64,000 nucleotides of DNA. Origin: Actinokineospora inagensis DSM 44258. Its GTDB lineage: Bacteria; Actinomycetota; Actinomycetes; Mycobacteriales; Pseudonocardiaceae. The notes under the pieces were generated by a model. It was given only the letters and a program-made list of their open reading frames with translations, was not told the origin of the DNA and searched no databases. A program made the translations under genes and the position numbers. Location: positions 1-64,000 of the forward strand of contig NZ_AXWW01000046.1 of NCBI RefSeq assembly GCF_000482865.1, read 5' to 3'. How positions within the stretch are numbered: the stretch's first letter is position 1; every line of letters begins with the position of its first letter. Below, piece by piece: positions 9,237-16,746 of the stretch.

Positions 9237-9247
9237 CTGTAGTACAG
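9237..9247. promoter_or_regulatory. Candidate ArgP/LysG operator
   Basis: CTGTA-G-TACAG is a perfect inverted repeat centred in the 66-bp gap between the exporter and its divergent LysR regulator. Its position about 30 bp from either start fits a LysR binding site, although LysR sites usually show T-N11-A over a longer span. Confidence 0.45.
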
Positions 9248-9276
9248 CTCAAGGTTTTTACGTACCCTTAGCGTTC

Positions 9277-10170
9277 GTGATGGGTGACCTACCTCTCGAC
9301 CAGGTCAGGACGCTGCTCGCCGTGGTCGACGAGGGCACGTTCGACGCGGCCGCCGCCGCCCTGCACGTGACCCCGTCCGCGGTCAGCCAGCGGGTCAAGG
9401 CCCTGGAGGAGCGCACCGGCCGCGTGCTGCTGCTGCGCACGAAACCCGTACGCCCCACCGAATCCGGCACCCATGTCGTCCGCTACGCCCGGCAGTTGGC
9501 CCAACTCGACCGCGACCTGGCCGCCGAACTGGGTATGGCGGGCGAGTCGGTGCGCCTGTCGATCGCGGTCAACGCCGACTCGCTGGCCACCTGGTTGCTC
9601 CCCGCCCTCGTCGAGGTCCCCGGCGTCTACTTCGACCTCAACCGCGAAGACGAGTCGCACACGGCCTCCCTGCTGCGCGAGGGCATGGTGATGGCCGCGG
9701 TCACCTCGTCACCGGAACCGGTCACCGGCTGCTCGGTCCGCCCCCTCGGCCGCATGCGCTACCTCCCGGTCGCCGCCCCGGCTTTCGTCGACCACTGGCT
9801 GGACGGCCCACTGCGCCACCGCCTCCCCACCGCCCCCGTCGTCGTATTCGACCGCCGCGACGAACTGCAGGACCGTTTCCTGCGCACCCTCACCCGCCGC
9901 CCAGCCAGCCAACTCCGCCACTACGTCCCCGCGTCCGAAGCTTTCGTCGCCGCCATCACGGCAGGCCTCGGCTGGGGCGTCATACCCACAACCCAGGCCG
10001 CCCCACGGCTGCGCTCAGGCACCTTGGTCCGCCTGTCCGACCGACACGTGGACGTCCAACTCCACTGGCAGCAGTGGAAACTCGACTCCCCCGCACTCAA
10101 AGCCACCGCAGAGGCAGTCTTCACCGCCGCCCGAGCCGCCCTCCTCCCACCCGGCCGCGCAGGCCGGTGA
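9277..10170 (+). CDS. LysR family regulator, ArgP/LysG type
   Basis: This 297-aa LysR regulator has its winged helix-turn-helix at residues about 8-65 (LDQVRTLLAVVDEGTFDAAA, then VTPSAVSQRVKALEERTGRVL) and a periplasmic-binding-like effector domain behind it. The KALEERTGRVLLLR wording and the adjacent LysE exporter place it in the ArgP/LysG group, which activates the exporter when basic amino acids accumulate. Starts at GTG 9277 and ATG 9280 are both possible. There is little space for a ribosome binding site, and CCCTTAGCGTTCGTG suggests a very short or absent leader. Confidence 0.88.
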   Translation: MMGDLPLDQVRTLLAVVDEGTFDAAAAALHVTPSAVSQRVKALEERTGRVLLLRTKPVRPTESGTHVVRYARQLAQLDRDLAAELGMAGESVRLSIAVNADSLATWLLPALVEVPGVYFDLNREDESHTASLLREGMVMAAVTSSPEPVTGCSVRPLGRMRYLPVAAPAFVDHWLDGPLRHRLPTAPVVVFDRRDELQDRFLRTLTRRPASQLRHYVPASEAFVAAITAGLGWGVIPTTQAAPRLRSGTLVRLSDRHVDVQLHWQQWKLDSPALKATAEAVFTAARAALLPPGRAGR

Positions 10171-10467
10171 GGCCGAGTTTGTCCACAACTCCCCCAACCG
10201 TCCACAGCGCATCGCCGCACCCCTTGACAACCCCGCCAAACCGATAGGCTCATGAATGGGCACCGGACCCCCGGGTGGGTGGGGCTCTGCCTGGCGGCGG
10301 GGTGGGGCGAAGTCAAGCGCTTGGTCGGGTGAAGCGTTGGTCGGGTGAAGCGAAGGCGAGGCTTGCGGCAGGCGCGGTCCATGGCCGGGCGGCTGGAGCG
10401 AAGGTGGGCTTCTGGGCCAGACAGGGTTGGGGCGGGGTTCGGTGAGTGGCTGAGTGAAAGCGCCTCT
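10171..10467. other. Gene-free region ahead of the tandem array, with orphan promoter-like site
   Basis: No credible gene is seen. TTGACA at 10224-10229 and TAGGCT at 10245-10250, with a 15-bp spacer, look like a housekeeping promoter reading right into gene-free sequence. An ATG at 10252 opens only a 26-codon frame. Degenerate GGTCGGGTGAAGCG direct repeats follow at about 10322-10353. Confidence 0.45.
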
Positions 10468-10800
10468 GGGCCAAGTGCGGTTGGCGGCCAGGGTGAGGGT
10501 GGCCTGCTGGGGTAGGTGCGGTCAGTAGCTGGGGAGAGGGTGGCCTCTGGGCCAATGCGGTTAGCGGCTGGGACGAGGGCGGTCTCTGGGGTAGGTGGGT
10601 CACCGGCTGGGGAGAGGGTGGCCTCTGGGGCAGGTGCGATCAGTAGCTGGGGTGAAGGGTGGCCTCTGCGCCAAGTGCGGTTGGCGGCCAGGGTGAGGGT
10701 GGCCTGCTGGGGTAGGTGCGGTCAGCGGCTGGGGTGAGGGTGGTCTCTGGGCAGGTGTGGTGGCCTGGGTGAAGTGGAGGCGACCGCGGGGGTAGGTGCG
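10468..10800. repeat. Tandem array of about 40-bp repeats, 8-9 units
   Basis: Units of 39-41 bp begin near 10468, 10509, 10549, 10588, 10627, 10668, 10709, 10749 and 10790. Their shared core is GGTGCGGT, then about GGCTGGGGTGAGGGTGGCCT and CTGG. The first and sixth units are nearly identical to each other, as are the second and seventh, which points to duplication of a block of about five units (200 bp). The array lies between the convergent LysR and TetR genes and has no sustained reading frame that looks coding. Confidence 0.85.
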
Positions 10801-10827
10801 GTCGAGGCTGGGCGGGCGCTGCCCTGC

Positions 10828-11469
10828 TCACGGCGGGGGTGGGGCGACGGCTACTTGGGTGTACAGGCTGGTGAGGCCGTGGATGAAGGCGTCGAGGGCC
10901 AGGGCGAAGCTGTCGGTGTCGATGTGGGTGGCGTGGTCGCGGAGGCGGTGGGCCTGGTTCAGGTGGGGGTAGCGGTCGACGTAGATCTGGATGTCGTCGT
11001 CGAAGCCGTGGGTGAAGGAGGTGGTGGCGGCGCCTAGGACGAGGTACTTGGTGGCGGCGCCGATCATCGTGGCGTGGCGGGGTGGCCAGCCCGCGCCGAC
11101 CAGGCCGCCGTGTACGGCGTCGGCGCGGGCCAGGGCGGTGGGTCTGCGGGCGGGTCCGGTGGCCAGTACCGGGACCAGGTTGGGGTGCGCGGCCAGCGCG
11201 GTCCGGTACGAGTTGGCCCAGCCGCGCAGGCCCGCGACCCAGCCGTCCGCGAAGGCCGAGGTGTCCACAGTGGACATGATGTCCTCGGCGATGTCCTGCA
11301 GCAGGTCGTCTTTCGTGCGGTAGTGGGAGTACAGCGACGGCGCCTGCACGCCGAGGTCGGCGGCCAGCCTGCGCATCGACAGCCCGGCGAGGCCGTCCCG
11401 GTCGACCACGGCGAGGGCCGCCGCCCGGATCCGCGGCCGGTCCAGCAGGGGCACTCGGGGTCGCGGCAC
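10828..11469 (-). CDS. TetR family repressor with TetR_C-like ligand domain
   Basis: This 213-aa TetR regulator has its N-terminal helix-turn-helix at about residues 12-60 (RIRAAALAVVDRDGLAGLSM, RRLAADLGVQAPSLYSHYRT). A C-terminal domain of the tetracycline-repressor kind follows. It is transcribed divergently from an acyl-CoA dehydrogenase gene. A 19-bp palindrome in the gap is well placed as its operator, so it probably represses the dehydrogenase operon and perhaps itself. The ligand is unknown; a fatty-acid, acyl-CoA or small hydrophobic compound is plausible from the target genes. Confidence 0.88.
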   Translation of the reverse strand: MPRPRVPLLDRPRIRAAALAVVDRDGLAGLSMRRLAADLGVQAPSLYSHYRTKDDLLQDIAEDIMSTVDTSAFADGWVAGLRGWANSYRTALAAHPNLVPVLATGPARRPTALARADAVHGGLVGAGWPPRHATMIGAATKYLVLGAATTSFTHGFDDDIQIYVDRYPHLNQAHRLRDHATHIDTDSFALALDAFIHGLTSLYTQVAVAPPPP

Positions 11470-11527
11470 GAGGGGGTCCTCCCCTGGAGGTGGTTGCCGG
11501 GGTCGCGGGGCGATCCTATCCTGAGCG

Positions 11528-11546
11528 AACCTAACACCGTTTGGTT
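11528..11546. promoter_or_regulatory. Palindromic TetR-type operator upstream of the acyl-CoA dehydrogenase
   Basis: AACCTAACACCGTTTGGTT reads AACC-x-AAC, three bases, GTT-x-GGTT. It is palindromic except at the central base steps and one mismatched pair. It lies 18 bp before the dehydrogenase ATG and 58 bp before the divergent TetR start. Confidence 0.65.
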
Positions 11547-11564
11547 TATGGACGGGAGACCCGC

Positions 11565-12716
11565 ATGGATCTGGCCCTCAGCGGTGAGCAGCAGGCCCTC
11601 TGGGACCTGGCCAGGGACTTCATCGACCGCGAGGTCGTGCCCAACGCCGCCGAGTGGGACCGCCGTGAGCAGGTCGACCGCGGCATCGTCGGCAAGCTCG
11701 GCGGAGTCGGCTTCCTCGGTCTCACCCTGCCCGAGGAGTACGGCGGCTCCGGCGGCGACCACCTGTCGTACTGCCTGATGATGGAGGAGCTCGGCCGCGG
11801 CGACTCGGCGATCCGCGGCATCGTGTCGGTGTCCCTCGGCCTGGTCGGCAAGTCGATCGCCGCCTGGGGCACGCACGAGCAGAAGTCCCGGTGGCTGCCC
11901 CGGATCGCCTCCGGTGCGTCGCTGGCCTGCTTCGGCCTGACCGAGCCCGACACCGGGTCCGACGCCGCCAACCTGGCCACCCGCGCGGTCCGCGACGGCG
12001 ACGACTACGTGCTCACCGGCACGAAGATGTTCATCACCAACGGTACCTGGGCCGACCTCGCGCTGGTCTTCGCCCGCACCGGCGGCCCCGGCCCCAAGGG
12101 CATCAGCGCGTTCCTCGTCCGCACCGACTCGCCCGGCTTCCAGCACCGCGAGATCAAGGGCAAGCTGGGGCTGCGCGGGCAGTCCACCGGTGAACTCGTC
12201 CTCGACGGGGTCCGCGTGCCGGTGGCCGACCGGCTCGGCGACGAGGGTGTCGGGTTCAAGGTCGCCATGTCCGCTTTGGACAAGGGCCGGATGTCCGTCG
12301 CCGCCGGGTGCGTCGGGCTGGCCAAGGGCGCGCTCCAGGCAAGCGTCCAGTACGCGAAGGACCGCGTGCAGTTCGGCAAACCCATCGCCAGTTACCAACT
12401 CGTGCAGGAGATGCTGGCGGACATGGCCGTCAACACCGACGCCGCGCGGCTGTTGGTGTGGCGGGTGGCCGACCTCATCGACCGTGGTGAGCCGTATGGC
12501 ACCGCCGCCTCTATGGCCAAGTTGTACGCGAGCGAGAACGCCGTAAGCGCCGCGAACCTCGCCATCCAGGTCTTCGGCGGCTACGGCTACCTCGACGAGT
12601 ACCCGGTCGCCAAGATCCTCCGCGACTCCCGCGTGATGACGTTGTACGAGGGCACCAGCCAGGTCCAGAAGCTCCTGATCGGACGGGCGCTGACCGGGAT
12701 CAACGCCTTCGGCTGA
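11565..12716 (+). CDS. Acyl-CoA dehydrogenase
   Basis: This 383-aa flavoprotein oxidises an acyl-CoA thioester at the alpha-beta bond and passes electrons to ETF. The N-terminal helical domain, the flavin-binding signature CFGLTEPDTGSDAANL (about 125-140) and the C-terminal motif FGGYGYLDEYPVAKILRDSR are clear. LYEGTSQVQKLLIGR holds the usual catalytic-region glutamate (about 363). The ATG at 11565 is chosen over an upstream TTG because GGGAG precedes it and the product then begins like the family (MDLALSGEQQALWDLARDF). It forms an operon with the alcohol dehydrogenase 42 bp downstream and is probably controlled by the divergent TetR. Chain-length preference cannot be read. Confidence 0.9.
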   Translation: MDLALSGEQQALWDLARDFIDREVVPNAAEWDRREQVDRGIVGKLGGVGFLGLTLPEEYGGSGGDHLSYCLMMEELGRGDSAIRGIVSVSLGLVGKSIAAWGTHEQKSRWLPRIASGASLACFGLTEPDTGSDAANLATRAVRDGDDYVLTGTKMFITNGTWADLALVFARTGGPGPKGISAFLVRTDSPGFQHREIKGKLGLRGQSTGELVLDGVRVPVADRLGDEGVGFKVAMSALDKGRMSVAAGCVGLAKGALQASVQYAKDRVQFGKPIASYQLVQEMLADMAVNTDAARLLVWRVADLIDRGEPYGTAASMAKLYASENAVSAANLAIQVFGGYGYLDEYPVAKILRDSRVMTLYEGTSQVQKLLIGRALTGINAFG

Positions 12717-12758
12717 GTACTCTGCGGTTTGTCTTGTCACGGACTTCGAGGGGGCGAC

Positions 12759-13838
12759 ATGGTCAGGGCGGCGGTGCTGCGCGCACAAGGGGAGCCGTTG
12801 GCGGTCACCGACATCGTGCTGCCCGATCCCGGCCCTGGCCAGGTGCGGGTCCGGTTGGTGGCCGCGGGCGTGTGCCACTCGGACCTGTCACTGGCCAACG
12901 GCACGCTCCGCCAGCCGGTGCCCGCCGTCCTGGGGCATGAGGGCGCGGGGGTTGTCGAGTCGGTCGGCGCAGGTGTCACGCGGGTCGCCCCGGGTGACCA
13001 CGTGCTGCTCAACTGGGCGCCGCCGTGCCGGGAATGCTGGTACTGCCTCGCCGGCGAGCCTTACCTGTGTGAGCGCGCGGCCGATGCTGCCTCTATACCC
13101 CACGCGACCTTGCCGGACGGGACGCCGTTGTACCCGGGGCTCGGTACGGGCGCGTTCGCCGAAGAGACCGTGGTGTCCGAGCGGGCCACGGTGAAGATCC
13201 CGGCCGATGTGCCGTTGGACCGAGCTGCGGTGTTGGGCTGCGCGGTGTTGACCGGTGCAGGGGCCGTGCTGAACACGGCAGACGTCAAGCCGGGGCAGTC
13301 CGTAGTAGTAGTGGGGGTTGGGGGAGTGGGGCTGTCCGTTCTGCAGGCCGCCCGCCTCGCCGGTGCCTCCCCGATCATCGCGGTGGATGTGCGCCCGGAG
13401 AAGGAAGCCCTCGCGCTGTCGATGGGCGCGACCCACTTCCTCCTCTCCGACGATACGACCGCCAAGACCATCCGCGCCCTTACCGACACCCGTGGCGCTG
13501 ACGTCACGTTCGAGTGCGTCGGTTCCCCCGCGGGCATCCGCACGGCCTGGTCGGCTGCTCGCCGCGGCGGGCACGTGGTCGTGGTCGGTGTCGGGTCGGC
13601 CAAAGCCCCCGTCGAGTTCAACGCTCTTGAGCTGTACTGGTTCGGTCGTACCCTCACCGGTTGCCTCTACGGCTCCAGTGACCCGGATGTCGACGTGCCC
13701 CGTCTCCTCGACCACGTCCAAGCGGGTGAACTCGACCTGGACGGCCTCATCACCGCCGAGATCACCCTCGACGAGGTCGGTACCGCCCTCGCCGACCTGC
13801 CCACCAACACCGGTGGCCGCACCCTGGTCCGTTTCTGA
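12759..13838 (+). CDS. Zinc-dependent alcohol dehydrogenase (MDR family)
   Basis: This 359-aa medium-chain dehydrogenase has the catalytic zinc ligands (VCHSD and GHEGAGVVE) and a four-cysteine structural zinc loop (PCRECWYCLAGEPYLC). The Rossmann motif GVGGVGLSVLQAARLAGA, followed by the acidic VDVRPEK that favours NAD, is also present. The start is ATG 12759 behind GAGGGGGCGAC; the longer frame has no ribosome binding site. Resemblance is to actinobacterial NDMA- or mycothiol-type alcohol dehydrogenases, but this is not certain. Its position behind the acyl-CoA dehydrogenase suggests joint catabolism of an alcohol- or acyl-type substrate. Confidence 0.85.
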   Translation: MVRAAVLRAQGEPLAVTDIVLPDPGPGQVRVRLVAAGVCHSDLSLANGTLRQPVPAVLGHEGAGVVESVGAGVTRVAPGDHVLLNWAPPCRECWYCLAGEPYLCERAADAASIPHATLPDGTPLYPGLGTGAFAEETVVSERATVKIPADVPLDRAAVLGCAVLTGAGAVLNTADVKPGQSVVVVGVGGVGLSVLQAARLAGASPIIAVDVRPEKEALALSMGATHFLLSDDTTAKTIRALTDTRGADVTFECVGSPAGIRTAWSAARRGGHVVVVGVGSAKAPVEFNALELYWFGRTLTGCLYGSSDPDVDVPRLLDHVQAGELDLDGLITAEITLDEVGTALADLPTNTGGRTLVRF

Positions 13839-13874
13839 CCGGCCCCGGGGTAGTCGAACGTCACACCAGCCAGT

Positions 13875-13909
13875 GGGACGCTATTGCCAAGCCCTGGCGG
13901 TAGCGTCCC
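13875..13909 (+). promoter_or_regulatory. Hairpin upstream of the metal ECF transporter
   Basis: GGGACGCTA (13875-13883) is perfectly complementary to TAGCGTCCC (13901-13909), and the stem can continue through G-U and G-C pairs to a 7-nt loop. It may terminate the upstream operon or control the cbiM transcript. GCCACTGAGTCC downstream resembles part of a cobalamin-riboswitch box, but the rest of that riboswitch is missing. Confidence 0.45.
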
Positions 13910-13960
13910 GCTGGCAACTACGCTCGACCCGCCACTGAGTCCCCACCCGGAGGTGCGCCG

Positions 13961-14656
13961 ATGTCCGCGGTCGCCATGCACATGAGCGATGGGCTGCTGG
14001 ATACGAAGACCTCGCTGCTGTTCGCGGGTGTGGCCGTGGTCGGCCTCGCGGTGGCGGCGGCCCGTGCGCGCAACGACCTCGACGACCGCACCGCCCCGCT
14101 GGCCGGGCTGGTCGCGGCCTTCGTGTTCGCGACCCAGATGCTGAACTTCCCGGTGCTGCCCGGCGTCAGCGGTCACCTGCTCGGTGGCGCGCTGGCGGCG
14201 ATGCTGGTCGGCCCCTGGGTCGGCGCCCTGTGTGTCTCGATCGTCCTCGTCGTGCAGGCGCTCGTGTTCGCCGACGGCGGGTTGACCGCGTTGGGGGCCA
14301 ACATCACGAACATGGCCCTGATCGGCACGGCGGCCGGGTTCCTGGTGGCGACGCTGCTCAAGCGGTTCGCCAAGAACAGGGCGGGGTTGGCGGTGACCGC
14401 GTTCGTCGCGGCGTTCACCAACACGGTGATCGCGTCGTTCGGGTTCGTCCTGGAGTTCGCGATCGGCGGGGACCCGGCGTTCAGCCTGGGCACGGTGACG
14501 GCCACGCTGGTCGGCGTGCACTGCCTGATCGGCGTCGGCGAGGGCGTGATCACCGCGTTGACCCTGGTCGCGGTGGCTGCCGTGCGGCCCGACCTGGTGT
14601 ACCTGCTGCGCGGCAGCCACAAGGCGCTGGACGTGCGTGAGGAGACCCTGGCGTGA
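13961..14656 (+). CDS. cbiM: CbiM/NikM-type substrate-binding membrane component of a cobalt/nickel ECF transporter
   Basis: This 231-aa, multi-spanning S-component determines metal specificity of the ECF transporter encoded by the next three genes. The hallmark MHMSDGLLD near the N-terminus matches the CbiM/NikM pattern in which the first Met and His are metal ligands. SGHLLGGALAAMLVGPW carries the second His-containing motif. With the ATG at 13961, GGAGGTG is well spaced, but five residues (MSAVA) then precede the Met-His pair. An ATG at 13976 would start exactly at MHM but lacks a good ribosome binding site. Co(II) or Ni(II) cannot be distinguished by eye. Confidence 0.85.
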   Translation: MSAVAMHMSDGLLDTKTSLLFAGVAVVGLAVAAARARNDLDDRTAPLAGLVAAFVFATQMLNFPVLPGVSGHLLGGALAAMLVGPWVGALCVSIVLVVQALVFADGGLTALGANITNMALIGTAAGFLVATLLKRFAKNRAGLAVTAFVAAFTNTVIASFGFVLEFAIGGDPAFSLGTVTATLVGVHCLIGVGEGVITALTLVAVAAVRPDLVYLLRGSHKALDVREETLA

Positions 14657-15006
14657 AGGCGAAGACGCGCAACCTCGCGTTCCTGCTCGGATTCCTGGCC
14701 GTCGCGCTGGTGCTCGCTGGTGTGGTGTCGTACTTCGCCGACCCGAACCCGGATGGGCTCGACCACGCGACCCTGGAGGGTTGCCAGGTCGTGCGGACGG
14801 CCAACGGCGAAGAACTACGGGGCAGTTGCATCGCCCAGAACGCGCGGGAGCACAACCTGGCGAGCAGCCCGCTCGCCGGCTACTCCATCAGCGGCGACTC
14901 CGGCACCACCGGGCTCGCCGGGGTCATCGGGGTCGCGGTGACCGTGGTCCTCGCGGGCGGTTTGTTCTGGGTGCTGCGCAAGCGCCCCGGTAAGTCCGCC
15001 GAGTGA
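14653..15006 (+). CDS. PDGLE-domain (CbiN/NikN-like) small transporter subunit
   Basis: This 117-aa protein has an N-terminal membrane helix (LAFLLGFLAVALVLAGVV) and a PDGL motif (FADPNPDGLDH) directly behind it. An external loop with two cysteines and a C-terminal helix (GVIGVAVTVVLAGGLFWVL) follow. PDGLE proteins replace or resemble CbiN, the auxiliary subunit of CbiMNQO systems. It starts at a GTG overlapping the cbiM stop, so it is translationally coupled. The two external cysteines could form a disulfide. Confidence 0.82.
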   Translation: MKAKTRNLAFLLGFLAVALVLAGVVSYFADPNPDGLDHATLEGCQVVRTANGEELRGSCIAQNAREHNLASSPLAGYSISGDSGTTGLAGVIGVAVTVVLAGGLFWVLRKRPGKSAE

Positions 15007-15755
15007 GCGCCGGGCACGCGCATCCACTGCACCGGCCGGGCACCAGCCCGGTCCACCGGCTCGCGCCGCAGGTCAAGATCGTCGCCGCCGGGTTCGGGGT
15101 GCTCTGCGTCGTCGCCACGCCGAGGGAGCGGTTCTGGGCGTTCGGCCTGTACCTGGCGGTGCTCGGCTGCGTGTGGACGATCGCGCGGATCCCGCCGGGT
15201 TGGTTGGCCCGGCGCGTGGTGATCGAGGCGCCGTTCGTGCTGCTGGCGCTGGTGTTCCCCTTCGTCGCGGGCGGGCCGACCACCACCGTCCTCGGTGTCG
15301 CGCTCTCCGAACACGGGCTGCTGTCCGGGTGGAACATCCTCGCCAAGGGCACCCTGGGCGTCCTCGTGTCGCTCACCCTGTCCGCCACGACAGCGCCCGG
15401 TGAGTTGATCGTCGGGCTGCAGCGGCTGCGCGTGCCGACGATGGTCGTCACCATCGCCACCCTGATGCTGCGCTACCTCGACGTCATCGCCGCCGAGGCC
15501 CGGCGGATGCGGATCGCCCGGATCTGCCGCGGGCACGACCCGCGGTTCCTCTGGCAGGTCGGTGCCACCGCACGCGGTATCGGCACCCTGTTCATCCGCA
15601 GCTATGAGCGCGGCGAGCGGGTCCACCTGGCCATGGTGTCCCGGGGGTGGGCCGGTGCCATGCCGGACCAGGGTCACTCCGCGGGTCGATCCGCCTGGCT
15701 GACCGGGCTGGCCCCCACGGCCCTCGCCGTCGTCGTGCTGGGTGTGTCCTTATGA
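15003..15755 (+). CDS. cbiQ: ECF transporter T-component CbiQ
   Basis: This 250-aa transmembrane coupling subunit links the S-component to the ATPase. Several membrane helices are followed by the T-component coupling helices with Ala-Arg-x-type motifs: AEARRMRIARICRGHD and SYERGERVHLAMVSRGW. The GTG start overlaps the stop of the PDGLE gene, and its own stop overlaps the start of the ATPase gene. The N-terminus MSAGHAHPLHRPG is His-rich, which may be incidental or may help metal handling. Confidence 0.88.
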   Translation: MSAGHAHPLHRPGTSPVHRLAPQVKIVAAGFGVLCVVATPRERFWAFGLYLAVLGCVWTIARIPPGWLARRVVIEAPFVLLALVFPFVAGGPTTTVLGVALSEHGLLSGWNILAKGTLGVLVSLTLSATTAPGELIVGLQRLRVPTMVVTIATLMLRYLDVIAAEARRMRIARICRGHDPRFLWQVGATARGIGTLFIRSYERGERVHLAMVSRGWAGAMPDQGHSAGRSAWLTGLAPTALAVVVLGVSL

Positions 15756-16483
15756 CCCCGCCCGCGCTCTTGGTCGAGCGCCTCGCCTACGCCTACCCGG
15801 ACGGCCACCAGGCGCTGTTCGGCGTCAACCTGCGCGTGGAGCACGGCGAGCGGGTCGCGGTGCTTGGCCCCAACGGCGCCGGTAAGACCACCCTCGTTCT
15901 GCACCTCAACGGCGTTCTCACCGGACAGGGCAACGTCGAGGTGGCGGGCTTGCCGGTGGAGAAGGCGACGCTCAAGGAGGTCCGCCGCCGAGTCGGGATC
16001 GTCTTCCAAGACCCGGACGACCAACTGTTCATGCCGACCGTGCGTGAGGACGTCAGTTTCGGTCCCGCCAACTTCGGGCTGCGCGGCACCGACCTGGCCG
16101 CCCGGGTCAAACGCGCCCTCGACGACGTCGGCATGGCCGACCACGCCGACCGCTCGCCCATGCACCTGTCCGGCGGGCAGCGCCGCCGGGTCGCGCTGGC
16201 CACCGTGCTCGCCTGCGACCCCGACATCCTCGTCCTCGACGAGCCGTCGGCGAACCTGGAGCCGCGGGCCCGCCGCGAGCTGGCCGAGGTGCTGCTCGGC
16301 CTGGACCGCACGACGCTGATGGTCACCCACGACCTGCCGTACGCGCTGCAGTTGTGCCCGCGCTCGGTCGTCATCGACGACGGCGTCATCGTCGCCGACG
16401 GCCCGACCCGGGAGCTGCTGGCCGACGCCGACCTGTTGGCCCGGCACCGGCTGGAACTTCCGTTCGGGTTCCGCCTCGACTAG
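15752..16483 (+). CDS. cbiO: ECF transporter ATPase CbiO
   Basis: This 243-aa ABC ATPase energises the cobalt/nickel transporter. Walker A GPNGAGKTT, Q-loop FQDPDDQLFMPTV (the DDQLF wording is typical of ECF ATPases), signature LSGGQRRRVALA, Walker B ILVLDEPSANLEPRA and the H-loop MVTHDL are all present. The ATG at 15752 overlaps the cbiQ stop as ATGA, and the longer upstream frame is within cbiQ. A single ATPase gene implies a homodimer. The operon ends here, and a glycine riboswitch begins about 35 bp downstream. Confidence 0.92.
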   Translation: MTPPALLVERLAYAYPDGHQALFGVNLRVEHGERVAVLGPNGAGKTTLVLHLNGVLTGQGNVEVAGLPVEKATLKEVRRRVGIVFQDPDDQLFMPTVREDVSFGPANFGLRGTDLAARVKRALDDVGMADHADRSPMHLSGGQRRRVALATVLACDPDILVLDEPSANLEPRARRELAEVLLGLDRTTLMVTHDLPYALQLCPRSVVIDDGVIVADGPTRELLADADLLARHRLELPFGFRLD

Positions 16484-16516
16484 TCTCGCGGGCACAACCA
16501 CACATCGGGCCGTACG

Positions 16517-16702
16517 AGCGGGACCGGGAGAGTCCTCGACCCACGGGTCGGGGCACCGAAGGAGCAAACTCCCCGTCAATCTCTCAGGTAAAGCTACCGT
16601 TCCCGCCAGGCCACTCTGGAAAGAAGACGCGATCTCGGCGTCTCACCCACGGTGCAAGCCGCGCTCGCGGCGAAGCTCTCAGGTGCCATGACAGAGGGGG
16701 AG
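16517..16702 (+). ncRNA. Tandem glycine riboswitch
   Basis: Two consecutive glycine aptamers are recognisable. The first runs about 16517-16613 (GCGGGACCGGGAGAGTCC, then CACCGAAGGAGCAA and TCTCTCAGGTAAA). The second runs about 16614-16702 (CTCTGGAAAGAAG, then GTGCAAGCC and CTCTCAGGTGCCATGACAGA). Glycine riboswitches of this kind typically activate glycine-cleavage genes, and gcvT follows. Aptamer boundaries are approximate. Confidence 0.93.
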
Positions 16703-16707
16703 TTCCA

Positions 16708-16728
16708 GCGCCGGTCGTCCACCGGCGC
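16708..16728 (+). promoter_or_regulatory. Hairpin in the riboswitch expression platform
   Basis: GCGCCGGT, a 5-nt loop and ACCGGCGC form a perfect 8-bp stem directly after the second aptamer. It ends 6 nt before a CAGGAG ribosome-binding-like sequence. With no U-tract, control of translation or Rho-dependent control is more likely than intrinsic termination. Confidence 0.5.
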
Positions 16729-16746
16729 GCTGCACAGGAGCTCCCC

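Noticed and set aside
10516-11037. Plus-strand ORFs in the tandem array and opposite the TetR gene
   Set aside because: The repeats produce Gly/Val/Arg-rich frames without start signals, and the TetR gene explains the rest.
13840-13960. Possible cobalamin riboswitch before cbiM (CCCGCCACTGAGTCC)
   Set aside because: Only the one box is present. The GGTG-containing core and the downstream GCCAGG-type segments are missing, and there are only about 20 nt between the box and the ribosome binding site.
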